This document shows, one piece after another, positions 1 to 5,537 of a stretch of DNA of 7,968 nt (position 1 is the stretch's first letter; every line of letters starts with the position of its first letter). Under the pieces are notes generated by a model. It did no database searches, was not told the origin of the DNA, and saw only the letters and a program-made list of their open reading frames with translations. The stretch covers positions 1 to 7,968 of the forward strand of contig CAZHRW010000170.1 in NCBI GenBank assembly GCA_964535025.1, given 5' to 3'. Position numbers and translations under genes: made by a program. Source of the DNA: JAAYZK01 sp964535025 (GTDB taxonomy: Bacteria; Planctomycetota; Phycisphaerae; SM23-33; FEN-1343).

Positions 1-255
1 CGTTTTCGTGGTTGCTTTGTCGCCGCAAACAGAACGGCCAAGAGAGCCACAAAGGCCACAAAGAACGCAAAGGAACCCACGGCAACGGCTTGTGCCACAA
101 GAGGGCACCGCCAACACAGAGAAAGAAGCTTCACCACTACTTGGGCGTTTTCTCTGAGCCCTCTGTGAACTCTTGTGGCTTGGCTGTGTCGTGGCTGTTC
201 TTTCCGTTCTGTCTTTGTGTCCTTTGTGGCCATCCCTGTCGTAGCCACGAAAACG
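1..255. repeat. Large imperfect palindromic intergenic repeat element
   Basis: The stretch folds back on itself in nested blocks. Positions 1-11 (CGTTTTCGTGG) are an exact reverse complement of 245-255. GCCACAAAGGCCACAAAGA at 46-64 pairs with 212-230 with one mismatch. GCCACAAGAG at 94-103 pairs exactly with 170-179, and CACAGAG at 115-121 pairs exactly with 161-167. Between these blocks the arms remain alignable with small gaps. Small ORFs across it are rich in Lys/His/Gly 'KGHKERKG'-like strings, which is what such repeats give when translated, so I treat them as non-coding. The element may begin left of the window. Resemblance to dispersed planctomycete intergenic repeats is from memory, not a search. 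Confidence 0.7.
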
Positions 256-276
256 GGAGCAGATCCCGAAATCCGA

Positions 277-390
277 AGCACGAAATCCGAAACAAACCCG
301 AAACAGCCAAGACGGCAAAAAACCACGGAGGCTCGGCCGTTTTTCCTTTCGCCTTCCTGTTTGTTTGAGATGTGCTTTGTATTTCGTGCT
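277..390. repeat. Second palindromic intergenic repeat (GCACGAAATCCGAAAC type)
   Basis: AGCACGAAAT at 277-286 is an exact reverse complement of 381-390, and AAACAAAC at 290-297 of 359-366. An inner ACGGC/GCCGT pair (312-316 / 336-340) could close the top. A direct repeat CGAAATCCGAA occurs at 267-277 and 281-291. The right arm has about 11 more bases between blocks than the left, so the hairpin is asymmetric. It differs in sequence from the element at 1-255 and looks like a member of a different dispersed family. No protein gene is supported here; the short ORFs on both strands read 'RNPKHEIRNKPE'-like translated repeat. Confidence 0.6.
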
Positions 391-472
391 GCGACGTTCG
401 GATGTGCGCACGTTCAATGGGCAAACGGTCCAAGCTCAAGCGGCCGACGCTCCCGGACGGGGACGTCAGCGC

Positions 473-517
473 AAAAAAATGGCGGGTCTGACGCAGGGGG
501 GGACGCCAGACGCCGCC
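473..517 (-). terminator. Intrinsic terminator of the minus-strand small RNA
   Basis: Read on the minus strand, GGCGG (517-513) pairs with CCGCC (485-481). After one bulged C at 512, GTCTG (511-507) pairs with CAGAC (490-486), then G506 with U491 as a wobble and CG with CG. The loop is about ten bases and contains seven consecutive C. One A follows the stem and then seven T (479-473). A 13-bp GC-rich stem followed directly by a U-tract is the classical Rho-independent form. The complementary strand has an A-tract there, so the signal works in one direction only. Confidence 0.75.
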
Positions 518-620
518 TTGGCATTTGGTCCGGCCAGGGGGAGAGCCGAACCAATTGGGGTCTCAATTATAGGCTGATGAGGCCTTCATTCTTCAGAGCA
601 CTTCGAACGCCCCATCAACT
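473..620 (-). ncRNA. Candidate small RNA, about 148 nt, with C-rich hairpin loops
   Basis: A promoter-like signal on the minus strand (-35 at 655-650, -10 at 633-628) predicts a start near 620-621, one or two bases before an 11-bp stem. From 5' to 3' the RNA can form three main hairpins. Hairpin 1 pairs 619-609 with 573-583, with two wobble pairs and a loop of about 25 nt. Hairpin 2 pairs 554-545 with 534-525 (UUGGUUCGGC with GCCGGACCAA, one wobble) and has loop UCUCCCCCUG. Hairpin 3 is the terminator stem at 517-481. A small alternative hairpin AAUUG/CAAUU around 569-553 competes with hairpin 2. No convincing ORF is present; the best is an 8-codon ATG...TGA around 588-562. I do not recognise it as 6S RNA, SRP RNA, tmRNA or RNase P. 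That it is a gene is inferred from coincident promoter, structure and terminator; no homology was tested. Confidence 0.6.
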
Positions 621-627
621 CGATTCC

Positions 628-655
628 AGTATACGAGAATCACCTGACCGTTCAA
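628..655 (-). promoter_or_regulatory. Sigma70-like promoter for the small RNA
   Basis: On the minus strand TTGAAC (655-650) matches the TTGACA consensus at 4 of 6 bases. After a 16-bp spacer, TATACT (633-628) matches TATAAT at 5 of 6. The predicted start at about 620-621 falls at the base of the first hairpin of the downstream RNA. This is the best two-box promoter I found in the window. Confidence 0.6.
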
Positions 656-747
656 GCGTAAATCATGGATTCCTTACATTTTTTCTATCGGCAGGTCGCC
701 GTGCCAGAGTGAGGGTTTTTCCCTAGAAGGGGAGGAATCGGCCGTCG

Positions 748-795
748 CCCGGGATATCCCCGCGCCCCCGCCGGGGCGGATGCGGCCGCCCGGGC
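748..795. other. Cluster of short perfect palindromes
   Basis: Five self-complementary elements lie in 48 bases: CCCGGG (748-753), GGGATATCCC (751-760), a hairpin CGCCCC-CGCC-GGGGCG (763-778), GCGGCCGC (782-789) and GCCCGGGC (788-795). High GC raises the chance of such matches, but the packing just upstream of a possible purD promoter could be operator or structural DNA. No T-tract follows, so it is not a standard terminator. Confidence 0.35.
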
Positions 796-822
796 ACTTC
801 AACGGCGCACGGCTGCAGGTGT

Positions 823-834
823 TGTGGTAAGCTT
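823..834 (+). promoter_or_regulatory. Possible extended -10 promoter upstream of purD
   Basis: TGTGGTAAGCTT contains TG-n-TAAGCT, an extended -10 arrangement, though TAAGCT is a weak hexamer. The same 12 bases match the stronger candidate at 3246-3257 (TGTGGTATACTT) at 10 of 12 positions. No good -35 box lies 16-18 bases upstream. If used, it would give purD a leader of about 200 nt. Low confidence. Confidence 0.3.
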
Positions 835-840
835 TGCATG

Positions 841-1043
841 GAAAATGGGTTAAGGCGTTCGATTCTGCCCGGTGACGGCCTTCGCCCGCCGTCGCGGGCC
901 CGCGGGCCTCTGCGGGCGAGAACGTGGGATCTGTTCTCGATTTGGCGGGCCCTTGGCGATACACTCGCGGGAGGCCGTGGGATAGGCCGCGCGGTTTTTC
1001 AGTTTTTTTCGATTCGGTGGAACGTTTGCGAAAGGCGGTCACG
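841..1043 (+). promoter_or_regulatory. Hairpin-rich untranslated leader of purD
   Basis: No gene fits here. The predicted leader holds GTGACGGC/GCCGTCGC (872-879 with 888-895, one T-G pair), the 12-base palindrome GGCCCGCGGGCC (897-908), CGAGAAC/GTTCTCG (917-923 with 933-939), GCGA/TCGC (956-959 with 965-968) and GGCC/GGCC (973-976 with 985-988). GCGCGG and two T-runs (995-999 and 1003-1009) follow the last one. A GC-rich stem followed by T-runs about 35 bases before the start codon could act as an attenuator. I find no match to the purine or ZTP riboswitch core motifs that I can recall. Confidence 0.35.
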
Positions 1044-2312
1044 ATGAACATCCTCCTGGTCGGCGGTGGCGGACGTGAGCATGCGATGGCGTGGAAGATG
1101 GCCGACAGCGACCTGTGCGGGAGCCTCTACTGCGCCCCCGGCAACGCCGGGACGGCCCAGGTGGCGGCGAACGTTCCGATCGCGGATACGGATGTCGAGG
1201 CCCTGGTGGCGTTTGCGAAGGACAACGCGATCGACATGATCGTCGTCGGCGGCGAGGAGCCGCTGGCGGCCGGGCTGGTCGACGCCGCGAGGGCCGCGGG
1301 GATCAAGGCGTTCGGTCCGACGCGCCAGGCCGCCCGGATCGAATCGGACAAGGCCTTCGCCAAGCAGCTCATGCGGGAGGCGAGCATCCCGACGGCCGAG
1401 GCACGGCTGTTCAAGGATTTTCGCTCGGCCAAGGACTACGTCCTCAGCCGCGACCAGGGGGTCGTGGTCAAGGCGGCGGGCCTGGCCAAGGGCAAGGGGG
1501 CGGTCGTCTGCCCGGAGCCCTACCAGGCCGTGGCGCCCCTGGAAGCGATGATGGTCGAGCGGGTCTTCGGCGCCGCCGGCGACACGGTGCTCGTCGAGGA
1601 GCTGCTGACGGGCCCCGAGGCGAGTGTGCTGGCGTTCTGTGACGGCAAGTCGATCTACGTGCTCGAGCCCGCGCAGGACCACAAGCCCATCGGCGAGGGC
1701 GACACGGGTCCGAACACGGGCGGGATGGGCTGTTACAGCCCGGTCCCGCCCGTCGACGCCCCCACGGCCGCCCGGGTGGAGCGGGAGATCATCGTGCCGA
1801 TCGTCGACGCGCTGCGGCGCCGCGTGGGGCGCTACGAGGGCGTTCTGTATGCCGGGCTGATGCTGACCGCCGCCGGACCGAAGGTGATTGAATTCAACGC
1901 CCGCTTCGGCGACCCGGAGGCCCAGCCGGTCCTGATGCGGATGAAAGGCGACCTCGTCGAGGTCATGCTGGCCGTCTGCGAGCACCGCCTCGGCGAGGTG
2001 ACGATCGACTGGGACCCGCGTCCGGCGGTCTGCGTGGTGATGGCGTCGGGGGGCTATCCGGGCGAGTACGCCAAGGGCCACGAGATCACCGGCGTCGACG
2101 CCGCCGATGCGATGGACGACGTGAAGGTCTTCCACGCGGGCACGAAACTCGTCGGCGACAGGCTCGTCACCAGCGGCGGCCGCGTGCTGGGCGTCACCGC
2201 CCTGGGCGCCACGATCGCCGCGGCGAAGGCCCGGGCGTACGAGGCGGTCGAGAAGATCACCTGGCCCGATTGCTATTACCGGCGCGACATCGCCGACAAG
2301 GCCATTCGGTGA
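1044..2312 (+). CDS. purD: Phosphoribosylamine-glycine ligase (GAR synthetase)
   Basis: Cytosolic enzyme of de novo purine synthesis that joins glycine to 5-phosphoribosylamine using ATP, giving GAR. The protein is 422 residues, the normal length for the monofunctional bacterial enzyme. The N-terminal nucleotide-fold motif GGGGREHA is at residues 7-14 and PGNAGT at 32-37. The ATP-grasp region follows, with VVKAAGLAKGKG, QDHK, GDTGPNTGGMG and the metal-binding EFNARFGDPE. The C-terminal PGEYAKG and VFHAGT motifs are also present. ATG at 1044 is chosen because the family motif starts at once and AAAGG (1031-1035) sits 8 bases upstream; an upstream GTG at 924 would only add unrelated leader sequence. 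Small oddities are GGEEP where many homologues have GPEAP, and KAAGL where KADGL is common. The TGA directly abuts the stop of the convergent PilZ gene. Confidence 0.96.
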   Translation: MNILLVGGGGREHAMAWKMADSDLCGSLYCAPGNAGTAQVAANVPIADTDVEALVAFAKDNAIDMIVVGGEEPLAAGLVDAARAAGIKAFGPTRQAARIESDKAFAKQLMREASIPTAEARLFKDFRSAKDYVLSRDQGVVVKAAGLAKGKGAVVCPEPYQAVAPLEAMMVERVFGAAGDTVLVEELLTGPEASVLAFCDGKSIYVLEPAQDHKPIGEGDTGPNTGGMGCYSPVPPVDAPTAARVEREIIVPIVDALRRRVGRYEGVLYAGLMLTAAGPKVIEFNARFGDPEAQPVLMRMKGDLVEVMLAVCEHRLGEVTIDWDPRPAVCVVMASGGYPGEYAKGHEITGVDAADAMDDVKVFHAGTKLVGDRLVTSGGRVLGVTALGATIAAAKARAYEAVEKITWPDCYYRRDIADKAIR

Positions 2313-2654
2313 TCAGGACAGGTTCAGCGTCAGCGGCTGGGTAAACTGCATCGCGATGCCGGCGGCGTCGCCTTGGGCGAGCGGCGCGCTGCGGAGGATG
2401 CGGGCCGCGGCCGTGAAGTCCTCGAGCATGAACGTATTGGGCGTGCTCCGCGGGATCGACAGGCGCAGCCGTACCTCGTCGGGGACGCCCTCTTCCGGGA
2501 GGTTCGACACGGGCGTCTCCAGGTAGAGCCCGCCGTCGGACAGGTTCATCGTTCGAATGCGGAACAACTCGCGTCCCCCGGTGTCGGTCACTTCCAGCGG
2601 ACAGGAGAGCTCGACCCGCGTGTGAAGCCGGCGTTCTCGATGTCGCCAACTCAT
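2313..2654 (-). CDS. PilZ-domain protein
   Basis: A 113-residue protein that is essentially a single PilZ domain. Residues R9-x-x-x-R13 form the RxxxR motif and N37-L-S39-D-G-G42 the (D/N)xSxxG motif; together these are the usual cyclic-di-GMP binding signature. There is no signal peptide, membrane segment or fused output domain, so it is probably a cytosolic c-di-GMP receptor or adaptor; its partner is unknown. An ATG at 2690 in the same frame would add 12 residues and overlap the upstream gene. I prefer ATG 2654 because AGGGAG lies six bases before it and the start then falls just after the upstream stop. It is the second gene of a minus-strand pair with the NYN gene. Its stop is adjacent to that of purD with no base between. 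Confidence 0.85.
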   Translation of the reverse strand: MSWRHRERRLHTRVELSCPLEVTDTGGRELFRIRTMNLSDGGLYLETPVSNLPEEGVPDEVRLRLSIPRSTPNTFMLEDFTAAARILRSAPLAQGDAAGIAMQFTQPLTLNLS

Positions 2655-2660
2655 AGGATA

Positions 2661-2666
2661 CTCCCT
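2661..2666 (-). promoter_or_regulatory. Shine-Dalgarno site that fixes the PilZ start
   Basis: On the minus strand AGGGAG overlaps the TAG stop (2667-2665) of the NYN gene and sits six bases before ATG 2654. The overlap of stop and ribosome site suggests translational coupling of the two genes and argues against the longer start at 2690. Confidence 0.7.
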
Positions 2667-3159
2667 AGCGAGGTCCGACGTCGCCTTCATCCGACAGGTC
2701 GAACTGTTCCAGCCATCGGGCCGCGTCGTCCTCGTCGGCCAGTCCGTGCAGTTTTGCGGGCGGCTCGTCCGGCTCGGGCGGCTCGTCCGCCGGGGCCAGC
2801 AGCGATCTGGCGAACGGTTCGGCCCGCATCACGCGACAGCGGCGCTTCCGCGCCTCGCGGCGGATCTCACGGTCGCTGCTGACCACCGTCAGTCGTCGGG
2901 GGGCCGAATCCGCCCGGAGATGTTCCACCAACACCTCGTCGGCCGTCCGATCGACGCTGTAGATCACCGTCACCGGCGACGGGGCGGCATGCCGCGCCGA
3001 GTCGCCCCGGCGGGGCGGTCCGTCGAACACCACCGTCACCTCGCCGGCAACCCGCTCGGCGAACCGCGCCAGCAGTCCGCACAGCATCGAACGGCCGGCG
3101 TCCACGCACTCGGCGGCCAGGGCACCCATCACGTTGTTGCCGTCCACCAGGATGCGCAC
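2665..3159 (-). CDS. NYN (PIN-like) domain protein, YacP/Rae1-related putative ribonuclease
   Basis: About 164 residues counted from a GTG at 3159. It opens with ILVDGNNVMG, followed by VVFDG near residue 46, TADE near 72-75 and VVSSDREI near 92-99. These supply the spaced acidic residues D6, D46, D74 and D96 expected for the metal site of the NYN/PIN-like nuclease fold. Bacillus YacP (Rae1) has the same order of motifs and is a ribosome-associated endoribonuclease; RNA cleavage here is inferred. The C-terminus is a Pro/Glu/Asp-rich linker and a short acidic tail. The start is uncertain: the frame stays open to a TTG at 3201 (14 more residues, unlike the family), and neither start has a strong ribosome site. 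It is transcribed away from the exported-protein genes and is followed after 10 bases by the PilZ gene. I saw no clear promoter for it. Confidence 0.8.
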   Translation of the reverse strand: MRILVDGNNVMGALAAECVDAGRSMLCGLLARFAERVAGEVTVVFDGPPRRGDSARHAAPSPVTVIYSVDRTADEVLVEHLRADSAPRRLTVVSSDREIRREARKRRCRVMRAEPFARSLLAPADEPPEPDEPPAKLHGLADEDDAARWLEQFDLSDEGDVGPR

Positions 3160-3245
3160 AAGTCCATGATAGACCAGGTCGCCCTGTTCAGCAAGGGTCA
3201 ATCTTACCGGCGCTGGCGGGCAACCTGTAGGCGGATACCCTTACC

Positions 3246-3257
3246 TGTGGTATACTT
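3246..3257 (+). promoter_or_regulatory. Extended -10 promoter for the exported-protein genes
   Basis: TGTGGTATACTT contains TG-n-TATACT (3248-3256), an extended -10 with five of six hexamer matches. A good -35 is lacking at 16-18 bp spacing (TAGGCG at 3228-3233 is poor), which extended -10 promoters can tolerate. Start of transcription would be near 3263, giving a leader of about 78 nt. The short hairpin CGGTG-CAC-CACCG lies just before the ribosome site. Confidence 0.45.
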
Positions 3258-3340
3258 GGGGGTGTTCGACCTGCCGTGCCAGGGGGGCGCGATGACATGC
3301 CGTGGACCCGACGGTGCACCACCGGAGAGGGAGTGTGGCG

Positions 3341-5524
3341 ATGAGACGAAACCTGGCCGCAGCGCTCGCAGTGATTTCCATCCTTGCGGTTTCCCAGACG
3401 GCGTCGGCGCTGGAGCCGCCGCAGTTGCGCTCGTCGGTGTCGCGATTCGGCATCACCTGGACGTTCGACCAGCCCCGCATGACCGGGCAGTTCGTCAACG
3501 GCGACTGGTGGGTCGTCGGGCCGACCACGGTCGTGTCGGTCTCGCCGGGGCCCTACCAGGCCAACCCCAGCGGCGCCGGAGAGATGGACCGCTACGACTA
3601 CATCGCCGATTACGTCAACCAGTTCGGCGACACGGCCTTCCAGAACGATCCGCGCATGCGGAACGGCTCGATGGTCAACCCCACCTGGCGGGGCGACCAG
3701 GGCTACGACTCCGGCGGGAGGAACTATAGCTCGACGCTCAGCGTCTCCTTCCCCTACACGCTGAACACGAACCGGTCGCTGATCTCCACGATCAGCCACA
3801 CGGCGCTGCCGAACCCGCTGCTGATCCCGTTCTACAGCGACGACACCGACACGCTGCTGCGCACCGCCGCGGTCCTCACGTGCCTGGCGGAGGCGCCGCC
3901 GGACGATGCGTTCCGTCCCCCGTATGCCGGGTCGTCCAAGCCGATCTACCGCGCCGAGGACATCCGGTGGGACCGGCTGCCCAGCCTGGCGCCCCCGCCG
4001 AGCACGACGGTGCCCACGCTCGCCCAGATGAACCGCTGGGTCGAACGCCCGTGGCTCGATCACGTCAGCAGTTGGATGCTCGGGGCGACCTCGCCCAACG
4101 AGAACATGGCCCATTACGGCCGCGAATACGCCCGCGGCGTGTCGATGGTCGGCCTGCGGCTGATGCTCGACGACCCGATCGACGACAAACGCGAGTGCCT
4201 GTATAACTTCGTCCAGCTCGGCATCGACCTGCAGGGCATCCGCGCGATCGGCGCCCGCTGGCAGATGGGCGGGGGGATCACCTCCGGCCGCAAGTGGCCG
4301 ATCCTGTTCGCCGGGATCCTGCTCGACGATCCGGCGATGTCGACCTTCCCCGGCGCGTCGGAGTTCCACGAGGACCAGCAGACCTACTGGGGCGACGGCT
4401 GGAACGGCCAGACCGTCCTGTGGCAGATGGTCAACCACCACGGGGTCGCGCCGACCTACGAGGAACGACACCCCTCCACCTGGGACAGCATGGACATGCG
4501 CTCCCACGGCTATCGCGGCTGCTGCAACGGCCTGGCGTGGATCGGCGAAGCCCTCGGCGCCCTGCTGCTGGAGGCCAAGGCCGACTGGAACCACGACCAG
4601 TTCTTCGACTACTGCGACCGCTGGATGACCGAAAGCCCCCAACCCTATATCGACGCCGGGGTGTCGGCCCACACGAACTTCTACGCCAAGGCCTTCGACC
4701 CCTTCGTCGATAAGATGTACCGCACCTATCGCGACCAGGTGCCCGCCCAGCCCGGGGCGGCCAACAACATGAAGTGGGTCACCAGCCGCTGGATGCCCGA
4801 CGCCGACCTCCATGCCGTCCACGCCGACGCCGGGCCCGATCGCACGATCCACGACGCCGACCTCAACGGCTACGAGCTCGTGACGCTCGACGGGTCGGCC
4901 TCGACCACCTCCAGCGGCACGATCACCGGCTACCTGTGGAAAAACGGCGACACCCTCCTGGGCATCAACGCCGTCCAGATCACGGCCCTGCCGCTCGGCG
5001 TTCACACGATCACGCTGGAGGTCGGTAACTCCGAAGGCGTGAAAGGGACCGACACGGTCGTCATTACCGTCAAGGTCCCCCAACTGTTCGCCGACGCCGG
5101 GCCCGACCAGACCCTTATCGACACCAACGGCGACGGGTTCGAACTCGTCACGCTGGACGGCTCGGCCTCCCACCACGCCAGCGGGACCATCACCGACTAC
5201 CTGTGGACGATGGACGGGGCCTATCTCGGCAGCGACGCCGTCATCATGCGGGGCCTGCCGCTGGGCGAGCATACGATCACCCTGAAGGTCACCGGGAGCG
5301 ACGACGATACCGCCACCGACACGGTGACGATCACCGTCGCCCAGTCCGCCCGGACCGACGGCGACGCCGATGAGGACGGCGACGTCGACCTCGACGATTT
5401 CGCCATCCTCAAGACCCACTTCGGCACCACCGGCGGCGCCACGTGGGCCATGGGCGACTTCGACGGCGACGGCGACGTCGACCTCGACGACTTCGCGACC
5501 CTCAAGCTGAACTTCGGCCAATAG
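3341..5524 (+). CDS. Exported protein of unknown function with two PKD-like repeats and a dockerin-like C-terminus
   Basis: 727 residues. Residues 1-23 are a Sec signal peptide (basic MRRN, hydrophobic core, likely cut after ASA). Residues about 30-480 form a large domain I do not recognise. It is rich in Trp/Tyr/Asp, and its motifs shared with the next gene include FGITWTFD, NGDWWVVGP, GSMVNP, QGYDS, FRPPY, RPWLDHV (from 236), GRKWPILFAG (from 316) and ED-QT. The helix-rich middle could be an alpha/alpha-barrel as in some polysaccharide lyases and hydrolases, but that is a guess. Two PKD/Ig-like repeats follow (about 495-579 and 584-666), each starting ADAGPD. A dockerin type I-like module (673-727) carries two D-x-D-x-D-G-x-x-D-x-x-D calcium loops. 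ATG 3341 is chosen for the signal peptide and the GAGAGGGAG site ending 7 bases upstream, over a GTG at 3302. It probably forms an operon with its paralogue 13 bases downstream. Confidence 0.88.
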   Translation: MRRNLAAALAVISILAVSQTASALEPPQLRSSVSRFGITWTFDQPRMTGQFVNGDWWVVGPTTVVSVSPGPYQANPSGAGEMDRYDYIADYVNQFGDTAFQNDPRMRNGSMVNPTWRGDQGYDSGGRNYSSTLSVSFPYTLNTNRSLISTISHTALPNPLLIPFYSDDTDTLLRTAAVLTCLAEAPPDDAFRPPYAGSSKPIYRAEDIRWDRLPSLAPPPSTTVPTLAQMNRWVERPWLDHVSSWMLGATSPNENMAHYGREYARGVSMVGLRLMLDDPIDDKRECLYNFVQLGIDLQGIRAIGARWQMGGGITSGRKWPILFAGILLDDPAMSTFPGASEFHEDQQTYWGDGWNGQTVLWQMVNHHGVAPTYEERHPSTWDSMDMRSHGYRGCCNGLAWIGEALGALLLEAKADWNHDQFFDYCDRWMTESPQPYIDAGVSAHTNFYAKAFDPFVDKMYRTYRDQVPAQPGAANNMKWVTSRWMPDADLHAVHADAGPDRTIHDADLNGYELVTLDGSASTTSSGTITGYLWKNGDTLLGINAVQITALPLGVHTITLEVGNSEGVKGTDTVVITVKVPQLFADAGPDQTLIDTNGDGFELVTLDGSASHHASGTITDYLWTMDGAYLGSDAVIMRGLPLGEHTITLKVTGSDDDTATDTVTITVAQSARTDGDADEDGDVDLDDFAILKTHFGTTGGATWAMGDFDGDGDVDLDDFATLKLNFGQ
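4823..5077 (+). repeat. PKD-like repeat 1 (first exported protein)
   Basis: Encodes an 85-residue Ig-like unit starting ADAGPDRTIHD, with the core GTITGYLWKNG and ending HTITLEV...VVITV. It is in tandem with the unit at 5090-5338. Its second half is the closer match to the single repeat of the downstream paralogue. Confidence 0.75.
5090..5338 (+). repeat. PKD-like repeat 2 (first exported protein)
   Basis: Encodes an 83-residue unit starting ADAGPDQTLID and ending ATDTVTITV. The opening (AGPDQTLID, NGDG, ELV) and the closing ATDTVTIT closely match the repeat at 6849-7097, while the middle does not. Confidence 0.75.
5378..5518 (+). repeat. Dockerin-coding direct repeat, copy 1
   Basis: These 141 bases match 7134-7274 with six substitutions and no gap. 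The first 65 bases (5378-5442) are identical. They encode most of the dockerin-like module: part of Ca loop 1, the linker and loop 2. Copy 1 carries ATWAMG where copy 2 has ATGAMG, and LKLNFG where copy 2 has LKQHFG. Confidence 0.9.
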
Positions 5525-5537
5525 GAGCACCACACCC

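Noticed and set aside
574..609. Hammerhead ribozyme, suggested by CTGATGA ... CGAA on the plus strand
   Set aside because: The sequence after CTGATGA has no partner before CGAA to form stem II, and no suitable stem III and cleavage triplet were seen. The bases are better explained by hairpin 1 of the minus-strand RNA.
12..726. Short ORFs on both strands across the left intergenic region
   Set aside because: They run through the palindromic repeats and the small RNA, have repeat-derived composition and no homology that I recognise.
782..795. ZTP riboswitch, suggested by CCGCCCGGGCA resembling its 3' core before a purine gene
   Set aside because: The upstream CGTGACTGGCG-like core is absent, and the position is far from the purD ribosome site.
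855..880. tRNA T-arm-like GTTCGATTC
   Set aside because: The flanking bases do not form a T stem, and no acceptor, D or anticodon arms fit.
924..1043. Upstream GTG start that would lengthen PurD by 40 residues
   Set aside because: The added residues are unlike PurD. The family motif begins directly at ATG 1044, which has a well-placed ribosome site.
999..2135. Minus-strand open frame of 378 codons antisense to purD
   Set aside because: purD is certain. The antisense product is Arg/His/Asp-rich without domains.
3172..3201. TTGACC ... TATCAT as a minus-strand promoter inside the start of the NYN gene
   Set aside because: The spacing between boxes is about 24 bases, too long for a standard promoter.
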